From the NCBI RefSeq assembly GCF_036370855.1, contig NC_088099.1, forward strand, positions 92,567,820 to 92,631,819: a stretch of DNA of 64,000 nucleotides. The letters run 5' to 3'. The notes beneath the pieces are model-generated. The model had not been told where the DNA came from and did not search any database. It saw nothing but the letters and a program-made list of their open reading frames with translations. Source of the stretch: Dromaius novaehollandiae. Its lineage: Eukaryota > Chordata > Aves > Casuariiformes > Dromaiidae. Position numbers and translations under genes: made by a program. How positions within the stretch are numbered: the first letter of the stretch is position 1; each line of letters begins with the position of its first letter. Below are positions 41,601 to 51,296 of the stretch, piece by piece.

Positions 41601-44404
41601 CTGACGGGGATGCCTCAAGACCCTGGTGGGGCTGTGATCTGCGTACTCCCCTCACCAGCAAGCGACTGGCACGCCAGTACTCACGAGCTGTAGCTCTGCC
41701 CCGAAGCTGGATGCGCTGGCCGTGCCTCGTCTTGGCGATTAGGCTAGGGACTGTCCTAGCTACTCTCCACGCTTCCCTTTAGTGGCGCGCCACCTTGCAA
41801 AGCAGAATTAATGATTTACCAGGCAAAAAAATAGAGGAAGCTCAGCGATTCGGGAAGCCAGCCTAGGAGACAGGAAAGCTGGGCTCCTGCTGCTGGTCCA
41901 AGCAGCATTTATGCAGAGAGTCACCTGGGAACACGCATGGGACAGCGGGAGCCACAGACCAGACTTGCCCTGCTCCACCAAGCGAAATCTCCACGCCGCA
42001 GAGATTGCAGCCCTGTGTCGAAAAGGAAGGACACCGCCGCAAAACCAGCAGCTGCCTGGCAGGTGAAAAATGGGTGTAAAACCCCTCGGGCTCAGGAAGG
42101 AAAACCTCCCCTTGTCTCAGGAGAGGGCTTTAACCAAGGACGTGCGAGGCAAGAAAGGGGGCTTCCCCGGTGGCACTGGTGGATGCACACAGCGCGTGGG
42201 CTAGCCCGGCCCGAGGGTGCCTGCAGGGCTCGGGGCATGAGGGGACGCGGGGCGGCGCTCTGTGCCACTGTGCCTGGCTGCCACTGGCGCCGTTCCCACC
42301 GTGCTTAGGCAGAGAACTGCAGGGACACAGGGGCTGCAGCTACCCTACCGGTGCGGCAGGCACCGAGGTGATGTAGGGCTTATGGTCCGCCTAAGCACCG
42401 CTTTGGACATTGAAATCCTGCTGTTTATCTGGCCTTAACTGTTGAACAGAATAAAGAACCACAACAAATGAACGGAATCAGGTAAAAACATACACCTACC
42501 ACATTCATGGCCCAAAGTGAAATATCGTCGCTTAAAATGATGGGTTTCAGCTAAATTTTCAACACAACACCTTCTCTCTCACCTGAACTTCTTTACATTA
42601 ACATCAAAAATATATTTGTCTGCATGTATATGATGGTGCCTGTGCCTCCTGCTATAGTCCTTGTGTTTTTAAGTCCAATTTTTCTTGAAAAGCTCAAGGC
42701 TGAAGCTACATGCTGCACTGCAAGACCCCAGAGCGGAGCATGGCTAACTTGCACCTTAGCTTGCATGCCCAAGGAGGGAACCCACTGTTACCAAACAGGG
42801 TTATTTCTCCCCCAGGTACATCACATCCAATGCTCCCAAACGTCAAATTCAAAAGTCCCCAAGCATGCTAGTCCACTGCCAAGCCACTCAGTCGTTCTGC
42901 AGCTAAAACAGCAGGCACTAAAAAACAAAATGAAGCCATTAAGTTGTCAATCAGAAAGCATATATTACACTAAGTACCACGAAAGTGCAGAGATGAGCTG
43001 GTTCTCCTCTTATTTCTTTTGCAGTGTGATTAAGATGTTATCAGGCCAAAGTACAATATTGCGGTATCCTGACCTATGCGAAAATCTTTGAAAGCTGCAT
43101 TTATTTGCCACCAGAACCACAAGCTAATAATACAGCCTTCATACAGGCAGTTTCATTCTACTGCTTTTTCTAAGTTTTGAACATGAACGAAACCATTAGG
43201 CTGTGCATTGTTAGGGTATTAACGATCTCCAGACACCATTAACAGTGGACGTCTAGTGATTGCTCAGATTTGAACTCCACCAGTTACATCCCCTTCCAAC
43301 TTGCACTTTGCTATGCTTCTTCCTTGTCTTCCTTATAAAATAAAGAATTTATGTTCTTCTGAAAAAACATTGCCAGTAGACAGAGCTGATTCAAAATACA
43401 TAAATAACAAAGACATTTCAACCAAATTTCAGACCTAATGATAAGGCCTAGGCCCATACAATAGTCTAAAAGTGCACGCTGTCCAACTTGCTTGCTATGT
43501 AACATATGTATGGGACTAGCTGCGATGCTGCGATGCTTCCTTCACAAACCATATACTTTTACTGCACATCCTCTAATAACCTATCATTCTACAACCTACT
43601 GGGGAATTACAGTGTGAAGGAAGAGGAGGCTACAAAGACCGATGATGCTGGTTGTTCGGGGAACCCGTGCGATGCAGGGATCCTGCAACAATTATGCTCA
43701 GGCCATACAAAGTGTGAATAAATGGCAGCTGACCGGCTACTTAGGAAGAGCCATTTATGACACTGTAATAAGCTTCGTATGCTGGGGGTGGTGAGAGTGC
43801 CAAGCTGCAGACTGAGTGCTTCACTACATTATATTAAAGCATGTTTTTCCACTGACATATCCTGAAAATTAGGAAAGAAAAAAAATCCAGCGCCCTGTGC
43901 CATCCTGGATTTCTTCCACCTGAATAGAGGATCCCCAAAGCTCCGTTTGAAACTTTGATTTAGTCTTTAAGTTTTTGTAACAGCCTAGAAGGTCTGGCCC
44001 GTGCGCTTAATAATCATATGACTCGAAAGGTACAAGCCGTTCACCAGACAGACACATAAAAGCTGCGCCGCGGGGTAATATTTTGCACATCTTCTTCCAT
44101 ATGTACATTATAAATAACACACGGCAGTAAATGACATCACACGCATCCAAAATCAGGAGCCTTTGTTTATAGGAAACCTCAATAAACAACCAAATGACTG
44201 TCGATAAGAAGCATCTTTCCCTTTTAAAGGCAGTCTGTGTTTATAGTCTCAGTCACTTTTACTTCTAACTGTGGAGAAACCGCTCCAACATTTGCCTCAT
44301 CTGGCCAATCATTTCTGGTAACACCTGTCTTTTCACATTCTCGTTTTTATTCATTATTTATGTTTTTCTTTATACAATACACCCACAGGACAATACATCT
44401 CCAG

Positions 44405-44550
44405 CATGCTTACAGATTGGATCCAAAGTGCACTGGAGGCAACAGAATGACTTCACTGGCTCTGGATCAAACTGTGGGCCCCCGCTCCGCAAGCAGGCTT
44501 CGAGCCTGAAGTGGGACTTACGCACAAGTCAGGCATCCCAGTCCAGAAGT
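44405..44550. repeat. Old amniote interspersed repeat remnant
   Basis: GATTGGATCCAAAGTGCACT, then GAATGACTTCACTGGCTCTG, then GGATCAAACTGTGGGCCC and AAGTGGGACTTACGCACAAG share the 'ttgatccaaagtgcactgaagtcaatgg...ggatcaggccc' signature of a widespread sauropsid element. Confidence 0.5.
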
Positions 44551-44755
44551 GCAATCTTAAAATCCCTAACCCTTTAGCTGCTCACGTTTTAACCAGTGAA
44601 GCTCTCCAGAAGCCTCAATTGTTTACAGATTTTTCTTCCAGTATCTGCTTCATGAAAAAAACCAACAAACCCTCAGCAGCAGTCTGGGCAGTAAGGATCC
44701 GAATGGAGGTCTCCCTCTTCCAAGTGTGGTCCCAACCACTAGCGCCACAGCCATG

Positions 44756-44866
44756 AAATATATGTATATATATACACACACATATATGTATAAAAATATA
44801 TATACATGTATTTATACATATATATGGGTGTGTGCATATATATATAAATACACATACACACACATT
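44756..44866. repeat. TA/CA-rich compound microsatellite
   Basis: About 110 bases of imperfect TATATG, TATATACA and CACACA units. The repeats explain the Tyr/Ile/Cys/His-rich open frames that cross them on both strands. Confidence 0.9.
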
Positions 44867-46224
44867 TTTCGCTCCCCCTTCTGGCCCCAGGAATCTCAAA
44901 TTTTTTTCTTCTTTGTGGAAGCAGAGAAGAAAAGGAGAATGATCCTGCCTCTAAAGCAACTTGTAGCCAGAGAGCTGCGGCATTCTTCTGGGAGATGTGC
45001 AACGTGGATTTCTGCGGAGAACAGGGCCCCAAAGTCCTACTTTCTCCATGATGGCAGCACATAGATGGTCTCTAGATCCCTGGATGCTGGTACCCTTTAA
45101 TCCACTGGGTTCAGCGGAGGGAAGGCAATGCCTTTATTTTTTAACAGAGATGGCCAGTGAAGGTGGTACGTTCCTGAATACAACACTAACTTAGGAAGAG
45201 GCCAAATGCTGAAAATTTGATGTGATGACCCTTCACAGACACAGGCTTACCAGTCAGGTTAATTGGGAAACATGTATTTTACATTCCTTTACATGCACCT
45301 CTGAAAGGTGTGCTATCTAACTGATCTAACTCATTGATTGTACTTCACAGGAGACAGAACTTGAAGTTACCAATCTCCGACCTACCATATCTCCAGTTTT
45401 AAGTGACTTACAGTAGGTATCAGCCCATACATGCAGTTTCTTCTTCAGGATAACTTTTGCTGTCTCTTCCTTCTAGCATAGTGATATCATGAGCCTCATG
45501 CACGCGACACCTTTGGTTTGAGGGACCACATTTTGTTAGGATGCATCAATCAATACAGGAAAAAAGAAGGAGAACCCCTTCCAGTGAAACGTGGTTATTT
45601 TGGGGAGAGAGAGAGAGACAGACAGAAGGCGGCTGTGATTGAACAAAAGTATAAAAGCTGTCTATTTCCCACAAGTGGAAATCCTCCCTTTCTGTATAAT
45701 GCTAAAACTAACCCCAGCCAGAAGCGGTTTTTACTCTGGAAACACAGAGCCAGATCACAACCAGCAGCAGTTTCTGCAGAACGACAGCCCCGGCTGCCCC
45801 CCTGCCCATCTCCCAGCACCTTTGTCTGGTGGCGAGACAAAGACGGCACCTTCACACCAGGCACACGCTGCAAAATCCCGCTCCGACTGCCGCCGCGGCT
45901 ATGAACACCGGCGCCAAGGATCATCCAGCCGCTGTTTCCTTCGACTACCTTCAATGCCGCGTCCCTCACTTGCTAAGTGCGTCCCCCCAACCCCAACCAG
46001 GCAGGTGGCTGTCACCCCCGTGGTCCTGCCGCCTCCGAGGCCGCAGCCCCGGAGGGTGAGCAGCCGGTGAGAGCCAAAGCACCTTCCTGGAGGGGGAAGG
46101 AGAGCAAAGGACTTGGCCGGAGGGAGCGGCTCACTCGTCCTCGCAGCAACACTGCCATAGCCGCTCGCACCCCAAAGCCGCTCTGCCGCAGTCCCGCTCA
46201 GCGGCGGAGGAGCCGGCGACAGGC

Positions 46225-46344
46225 CTAGGCTGCTCCCGCAGGCACCGTCTCTTTGCGCCCCCGTCCTCCTCCGCGTGGGCACCCCAACGCATGCCACCCC
46301 AGGGACCGGCCCCCCGCGAGGGAAGGGGATCGCGGGGCACGTAC
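46225..46344 (-). CDS. BCL2: BCL2 read-through (beta-type) C-terminal extension, potential
   Basis: If the donor at 46344 is not used, the BCL2 frame stays open for 39 more codons and stops at 46227-46225, giving a 233-residue product without the hydrophobic tail. The extension is rich in Gly, Arg, Pro and Ala (it begins [14 protein letters not shown]) and has no membrane segment. Intron-retained BCL-2 beta forms of this kind are known in mammals. Here only the open frame is seen; use is inferred. Length alone is weak evidence because the region is GC-rich. Confidence 0.4.
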   Translation of the reverse strand, partial: VRAPRSPSLAGGRSLGWHALGCPRGGGRGRKETVPAGAA

Positions 46345-46926
46345 CCAGCCACCGTTGTCCTGGATCCAGTTATGCAGGTGCCGGTTCAGGTACTCCGTCA
46401 TCCAGGCGGCGATGCTGTCCACCAGGGGAGACATCTCCCGGTTGACGCTCTCCACGCACATGACGCCGCCGAACTCGAAGAAGGCCACGATCCTCCCCCA
46501 GTTGACCCCGTCTCGGAAGAGCTCCTCCACCACCGCCACAAAGCGGCCTCTGGCCGTGAAGGGCGTCAGATGCAGCTGGCCGGACATCTGGGCGAAGTCC
46601 CTCTGGTAGCGGCGGGAGAACTCGTCCCCGGCTCGGCGCAGGGCGAGGTGGACCACCGGCGGTGCCGGGCGCAGCCCGTCGCCCAGGGCCATGTTACTAG
46701 CAGCAGCCGGGCCAGGGGGCTCGGGGTGCAGAGACGCCAGCCCAGTGTGATCAGAGGAAGTCCCAGCAGCAGCAAGAGCAGCAGCAGCAGGAGGAGAGAT
46801 CCCTGGAGACGCCGGCGCCCGGTCGCCGCTGGCAGCCCAGTCGTATCCCCGCTGCGAGAGTTTATAATGGATGTACTTCAGCACTATCTCCCGGTTATCG
46901 TAGCCTCTTCTCCCCGGATGGGCCAT
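46345..46926 (-). CDS. BCL2: BCL2 apoptosis regulator, first (main) coding exon
   Basis: Encodes the first 194 residues of the anti-apoptotic BCL-2 protein, which binds BH3 proteins and BAX/BAK at the outer mitochondrial and ER membranes. Seen in the translation: BH4 at about residues 7-30 ([17 protein letters not shown]), an Ala/Pro-rich loop at about 31-90, BH3 at 94-107 ([14 protein letters not shown]), BH1 at 135-154 with NWGR at 142-145, and the first half of BH2 from W187 to W194. The start is the ATG at 46926-46924, in a strong context (A at -3, G at +4). The exon ends after the TGG of NGGW, followed by the donor GTACGT at 46344-46339, phase 0, the same border as in mammals. The rest of BH2 and the membrane tail lie in a last exon outside the window. 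The loop carries a poly-Ala stretch from a GCT/GCA-type triplet run and lacks the human DAGD caspase motif (ASGD here). Identity is very secure. Confidence 0.98.
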
Positions 46927-47033
46927 GATTTCCAGGAGGAAGCAGCAAGAGGAAGGGAGAGAGGAAGAAGAGGAGCAGGATGAACCCAAAAAAGTAAAGC
47001 AGCCAACAATAATAAAATTAATAACACCAAAAA

Positions 47034-47072
47034 TTATAATCCAGTTATTGTATCGGGCACGGTTTCATTCAT
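47034..47072 (-). promoter_or_regulatory. Upstream ORF in the BCL2 leader (12 codons)
   Basis: ATG at 47072-47070 in context GCCATGA opens a 12-codon frame, [12 protein letters not shown], ending with TAA at 47036-47034, about 107 bases before the BCL2 ATG. The human BCL2 leader has an 11-codon uORF that, as I recall, also ends ...I-A-G-L-stop in a nearly identical GGATTATAA context, and it has been reported to lower BCL2 translation. Position, length and C-terminal match suggest a conserved translational brake. Sequence match is seen here; function is inferred. Confidence 0.65.
47045..47068 (-). promoter_or_regulatory. Second, overlapping uORF in the BCL2 leader (7 codons)
   Basis: A second ATG four bases further on (47068-47066) opens MKPCPIQ and stops with TAA at 47047-47045. 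It lies wholly inside the 12-codon uORF in another frame. Its context (ATGAATGA) is weaker than that of the first ATG. It may be incidental. Confidence 0.4.
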
Positions 47073-47147
47073 GGCGATGTGGGGGAGTTCTCAGGGTCTT
47101 GGAGGTACTTTCGTCTTCTCAGTGTTTCCTCCTCGGTTTGAGATGCA

Positions 47148-47159
47148 CGGTATAAATAG
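47148..47159 (-). promoter_or_regulatory. TATA-like element upstream of BCL2, possible minor proximal promoter
   Basis: The plus strand reads GGTATAAATAGG and the minus strand CCTATTTATACC, so a TATA-like box exists in either direction about 225 bases before the BCL2 ATG. Mammalian BCL2 has a minor TATA/CAAT promoter (P2) near the coding start besides the main GC-rich P1. Assigning this box to P2 is inference only, since it overlaps sequence that also resembles conserved leader. Confidence 0.3.
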
Positions 47160-48330
47160 GGATTAAAACGTTGTAAATATTTTACTTCCAGATGCACATT
47201 TATTACTTACTATATATTTACTTTAGAAACATTTCCTCCTCGGTGTTGAAACACATGTTAAAAAATACCACACTTAGGCAAAATCAGGTGCATTCTCCCC
47301 TAGGTGCTGAACTACCACGTACATGAAGGAGCGGACGAACATACACGGTAAAAACTGCAATTCAGTATGATTTGCTAAACAGCCTTGGATGAACGTTAAT
47401 CCAATGCACTTTAAGCTAGAAATCTCAACACTGCTTTTTTTAAGTTACACAAAGTAAATTTCCTCTGTAAAGTACTTACTTGGACTATAAATATGTTCCT
47501 CTGTCAAGTTTCCTCTAAAAAAAAACCCAGCAACGACAAAACCCAAACATCACCAGTCTTCAGAAACGTTAAGTTCTGGCCACTCCGATGCTTTCAAGTC
47601 ACCAAGGGGACGGGAAAGGGACCAAAAAATATCACTATGATTTCAAATGTTTTTTCCCAGACTCCTGTTTAACAGGCATCTCCAAAGATGTGTCAAAGCT
47701 CAGAAAATCCCGCCTCAGAGCCCAGGAAGGCGAACAACCCCAAAGAGACCAAAAATCCTGACGAGCAGATGAAACACACATTTAAATCCAAGCTCTCGCA
47801 GAACTGCTCCACGTTTCCCTCCAGTGCAGCGTACGGACATATGCATTTACGTAGTTTCATTCAGACACTGATCGCAAGAGCCCAGTGCTTCCACACACAC
47901 GCGTGCGCACGAAAAAAAAAAAAAAAGGAAGGGGGAAAAAGGGGGAAAAAAAGCGATTCAATTTTTTTGACCCAAAAGAGTGCAAGAAGGAGAAAAACAG
48001 AGGGGAAAAGGAAAACCGCGTCTGCGTGCGGCTCCGGGGAGAAATGCCATTTCCCGAACAGCTTTTGTATCGGAGGAGAAGGAAGAGCCCCTGGCGGGGC
48101 CGCGGCGGGGCGCGGACGGGCGCGTGTGCGCTGCGCCCGGTGCCGATGGGCTTCCCGCGGCCGCGGCGCCGCTGCCCGCCCGCCCGCGCCGCGCAGCCCC
48201 GCCGGCTCCGGGCGGCTCCTCCGAGCGCTCCGCGCTGCTGCCGGCGGCTCCGGGCGGCGGCGGCTCCGGGCGGCGGCTCCGAGCGGCGGCGGGCGCGGGC
48301 GGGGAGCTCTGCCGGCGGCGGCGGCGGCGC

Positions 48331-48419
48331 GGGGGGGGGAGCGGGCCGCGGCCGGGGCCGGGCCGGGCCGGGGCGGGGCGGGGCGGGGGCGGCGGGGCGG
48401 AGCCCGGGGGAGGCCCTGC
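48331..48419 (+). promoter_or_regulatory. G-tract and GC-box cluster (Sp1-type, G-quadruplex candidate)
   Basis: A run of nine Gs is followed by a dense series of GGGGCC, GGGGCGGGG and GGGGGCGG tracts, far more than the four G-runs with short loops needed for a quadruplex. It lies about 1,405-1,490 bases upstream of the BCL2 ATG. Mammalian BCL2 has a well-studied quadruplex-forming GC element just upstream of P1 at about the same distance. The GC boxes also fit Sp1-family sites. Here the G-rich strand is the plus strand, opposite the BCL2 sense strand. Confidence 0.6.
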
Positions 48420-49260
48420 CCGGGAGGCCCGAGCGGCGCGGCGGCAGTGGCTGGAGCTCCGCCTCGCGCTTCATTCACGGAAAGAGGGAAACGGCGGCCG
48501 GGGGCAGAGGATGAGCGCGGAGGGGGGCGGCGGGCAGGGAGGGCGGCAGCGCCGCTGGCGGCTCCCGCGGCCGGGGAGGCTGCTGCAGCTGCACGGATTT
48601 ATTAAAAAAAAAAAAATAATAATAAAAAGGGGGAGGGAATGGGGGAAAAAATAAAAGACCTTTAAAAAAAATTACAGGCGGCCGGGGGCTTCGCCGCGGC
48701 TCGCGGAGCGAGGCCCGGCCGCCTGCGCGCAGCCCCCCGCGGCGCAGCGCGGCCCCGTGGAGCCTGGTCGTGCGGCGCCGTGCACCTGCCTGCCGGCGCG
48801 GAGCGGCGCGGGGCTGGCGGCAGCGGACGGGCTGCGGCGTGTGCCTGCGCCAGGTGTTTAGCCCGAGGAGGAGGGAAGCGAGCTGTCGGGAGCGTAGATT
48901 AACCTGGAGTTTGACCGCAGAAGCGGAGTCCGGCCTCGGGGTGGGTTAACCCGCAGCGCGGGGCAGCCGCGGCGGTGACCGCCAGAGCCCCGGCGGGCTG
49001 CAGCGGGTCGGGGGGCAGCGGTGCCGCGGCCGCATGGGCTGAAATCGGGAGAAATCGCGGACTAAGCGGCGGTGGGAGGTACTCGATGCTCTGCTGCGCT
49101 GAAAAAAGTCGGAGAAGCTTGGTAAATTCTGCCAATTCATGTCTTAACACCTGCGTGAGGGTGGCTGGAGAAGGAAACCTGGCAGGTGGACGACGCCGTG
49201 CCTGGGAGGCGAAGAGCGCAGCCCCACGCGCTCCCGCGCCCAGCGGTGCCCGCGGAAGCG

Positions 49261-49300
49261 GCGGCGTCCTCGGCCCGGCGGCGTCCTCGGCCCGGCGGCG
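49261..49300 (+). repeat. 17-bp tandem duplication in the CpG island
   Basis: The unit GCGGCGTCCTCGGCCCG occurs twice in direct succession, followed by a partial GCGGCG copy. It is a short local duplication in the upstream part of the island. Confidence 0.85.
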
Positions 49301-49341
49301 CGGGGCCGCCTCCCAGCGGCCGCTGCGCGCTCCCGGCGCCG

Positions 49342-49513
49342 CCTGCCTCCCTCCTTCCCTGCCTGGTTCCCTGCCTGTTTGCTTCCTTCCCTTCCTCCCT
49401 CCTGCCTGCCTCTCTGCCTTCCTCCTTCCCTCCCTCCCTTCTTTCCTCTTTCCCTTCCTCCCTCCCCGCATTCCTCCTTCCCTGCCTTCCTCTCTTCCCC
49501 TCTTCCTTCCTTC
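49342..49513 (-). repeat. GGAA/TTCC-type polypurine-polypyrimidine tract
   Basis: About 170 bases are almost pure pyrimidine on the plus strand, made of imperfect CCTT, CCTC and CCTG units with rare interruptions; the minus strand is GGAA/GGGA-rich. It forms the distal edge of the BCL2 CpG island, about 2.4-2.6 kb upstream of the ATG. Such tracts can form triplex DNA, offer clustered GGAA (ETS-type) sites and vary in length between individuals. Long Pro/Ser/Leu or Glu/Gly/Arg frames across it are artefacts of the repeat. Confidence 0.85.
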
Positions 49514-51216
49514 ACCCGTGAAGGAGTGGAGGACTCGCCATCTCGCACACATAGGAAACCTGCTGGGAAAATTAGGAACATAAGTCAGTGTCCTGCTCCC
49601 GTCTGCTTCTCGCTCATGTCTGCTGATGTATAGACAAGGCAGACTGCGGGTGGTTTTGTTTTAAGGGATTAAGGGGACAGAGGTTGCAGGACAGCAAGGG
49701 AAATGAAGGCAAAAGAAGATGGATGGTCTTCTACACAGCCATCAACTTACAGTCGTACCTGACCTGTGTACGTCCACATGTTCTGCATGTAACTTGCAGC
49801 CCAGTTAAACGCTGGAGTGCAAACACACCTGGTCTCTGCCTGTGTGAAACCCTCTGGAAAGTCGGGCTTTTGTGATGAACTGAGGTATTGCATCTGATGG
49901 CAGACGTGCAGCTTCGTTAGCACGGCCCGAGGAGACCAGCCAACCAAGCAAAGTTACCAGCTTTACCTCCTTGCACCAAAAGAAAAAATCTGCTCTGCAG
50001 AGCCCTGCCTGACGTTCCCATGTAATACACTGAGGTTTCAAAGGAACCAGTGATACAGAAAATCAGAATAGCCATAACTGACTGGGCTGCTGATTAATCT
50101 CTCGCTGTACTCGTGACTGAATCTAACGCCGTTGCTCCTGCAACTGAAAATACAGCAGATGAATACCATGCTCACAGATGTTAGGTGATGGAGAAAGCTG
50201 TCTGGGTAAGCTGCACAGCAGTGTCATAGCAGGCTCAGTTTTATAGCCCAGAGGACAAATCACTGCAGGACTGATGGAGAAAACAAAGATGCATGTAAAA
50301 TTGATGCACTTTTGTAAAGGGAAATTCAAAACACAGTGAATTTGCTTACGGTATTTCAGTCTCTCTTGTGTGAGTAAATGGCAGTAAGCCCATCTAAGAG
50401 AACAGAGTGTACTGAGGGCATATAAACAGTACAATAAAATAATATTAGAGTTATATAATTAGAATTATTTCTGATAGAAATAGATACAGCAAAACTTTAT
50501 GAGATATTCTGTTTGGAAGGGATTTATTAATGATGCTTTTTTCCCCCCACTGGCTCTATATTCAGAACTTTGCTATATAATACAGCATTGACAGATCCCA
50601 GCCAATACATTTTCTGAAAGTTTAATAGGAAAATAGTGTTCATGCTTCACAAGAAAGCATGTTAATCCCAAACACAGCTGAGACTATACCAAAAGAAATA
50701 TGAAAAATACAAAAGAAAATCCTAGCAACTGTTTGCTTTGAGCAAGGATATTAAGGAAGAGTCATAGGAAACAAAAACTATGCCTTGAAGAATGACAAAT
50801 TGGACTATCTTAAAAAAAACAAAACAAAACAAAATTATGTGCATTTATACAATCTTTTTTGTTCTTAACTCAATGTCAGATGCATTGCATCTGACCTGCA
50901 TTTATGACTGTAATTTTAGGGAGCGGCATCTTAAAACTAATTATAATGCTACCCGAGCGGGTGATGAGCATGTATTAAAGTTTCACAGGTTTGCATAACT
51001 GTACTGTTTTCTACCTTGTTTGTTTGTTTAAGCTCAATGGGATAAAGTGGAAGTTAAAAAGATATCCAAAACAAAGGCAATATGCTTTTGGGGGGAATAT
51101 AAAAGAAACCAGCAAGAGAGGCTCAGGATTTATCAAGGAACATGGGCTGAATGCAAAAACTCAGTTAAGGAATTGCTGCAGTGCTTTTAGGTAGCAGTAT
51201 AATACATCTACCACTA

Positions 51217-51296
51217 AAGATCTGATCCTGCAAATCTTTCTGCGCACATAAAGAAAACTTTATGCGAGTTGTCCCACTAAAGTTATTTAGACTGGT
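51217..51296. repeat. Old amniote interspersed repeat remnant
   Basis: AGATCTGATCCTGCAAATCT followed by GCGAGTTGTCCCACTAAAGT matches the 'gatcctgcaaa...agttgtcccattgaagt' form of the sauropsid repeat. Confidence 0.5.

Larger units (their letters stand above)
35301..46224. other. BCL2 large intron, part nearest the main coding exon
   Basis: Non-coding intron just 3' (in transcript terms) of the main BCL2 exon. It alternates AT-rich stretches with GC-rich patches (35340-35650, 35900-36060, 36400-36760, 40130-40340, 40480-40760, 41400-41640, 42160-42370). GC content rises again from about 45.7 kb toward the exon. It holds a MIR-like fragment near 38.6 kb, an old amniote repeat near 44.4-44.55 kb, a TA/CA microsatellite at 44756, and pyrimidine runs near 40433-40460. 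No gene was recognised. Confidence 0.75.
46927..47330 (-). promoter_or_regulatory. BCL2: BCL2 5' leader, conserved proximal part
   Basis: Untranslated DNA directly upstream of the BCL2 start. On the minus strand a pyrimidine-rich run (CTCCTCTTCTTCC type) precedes the ATG. Further up comes an AT-rich part with TGGATTATAA, and then TGCATCTCA...GAGGAAACAC. As I recall the human BCL2 leader, it contains the same elements in the same order (GGATTATAACTCCTCTTC; TGCATCTCATGCCAAGG), so I regard this as orthologous leader. No in-frame upstream ATG extends the protein; a TTG at 46989-46987 is the first codon of the longer open frame. The exon start and the small intron 1 known in mammals could not be placed. 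Confidence 0.75.
48020..49340. promoter_or_regulatory. CpG island, BCL2 major promoter region
   Basis: About 1.3 kb of very GC- and CpG-rich DNA with repeated CGG, GCGGC and GC-box motifs and no obvious TATA box in the GC core. It begins about 1.1 kb upstream of the BCL2 ATG, where the main P1 promoter of mammalian BCL2 lies (about 1.4 kb upstream). It is broken at 48600-48680 by A-rich DNA (poly-A run and TAA/ATAA repeats). Several long open frames cross it on both strands; all are explained by GC bias. The transcription start was not determined. Confidence 0.8.

Noticed and set aside
44615..45064. Tyr/Ile/Cys/His-rich frames on both strands
   Set aside because: They are translations of the TA/CA microsatellite.
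46253..46983. Plus-strand frame of 230 codons opposite the BCL2 exon
   Set aside because: It is the antisense shadow of the BCL2 coding exon.
46927..46989. N-terminal extension of BCL2 by 21 Ser/Cys-rich residues
   Set aside because: The extended frame begins at a TTG, not an ATG. The ATG at 46926 has a strong context and matches the known BCL2 N-terminus.
47688..48654. Long overlapping frames (up to 305 codons) on both strands in the CpG island
   Set aside because: They occur in several frames at once, are made of Ala/Gly/Arg/Pro, and follow from GC bias in the promoter.
48899..49633. Frames of 145-217 codons rich in Gly/Arg/Glu or Pro/Ser/Leu
   Set aside because: They are produced by the GGAA/TTCC tract and adjacent CpG island and have no domain content.
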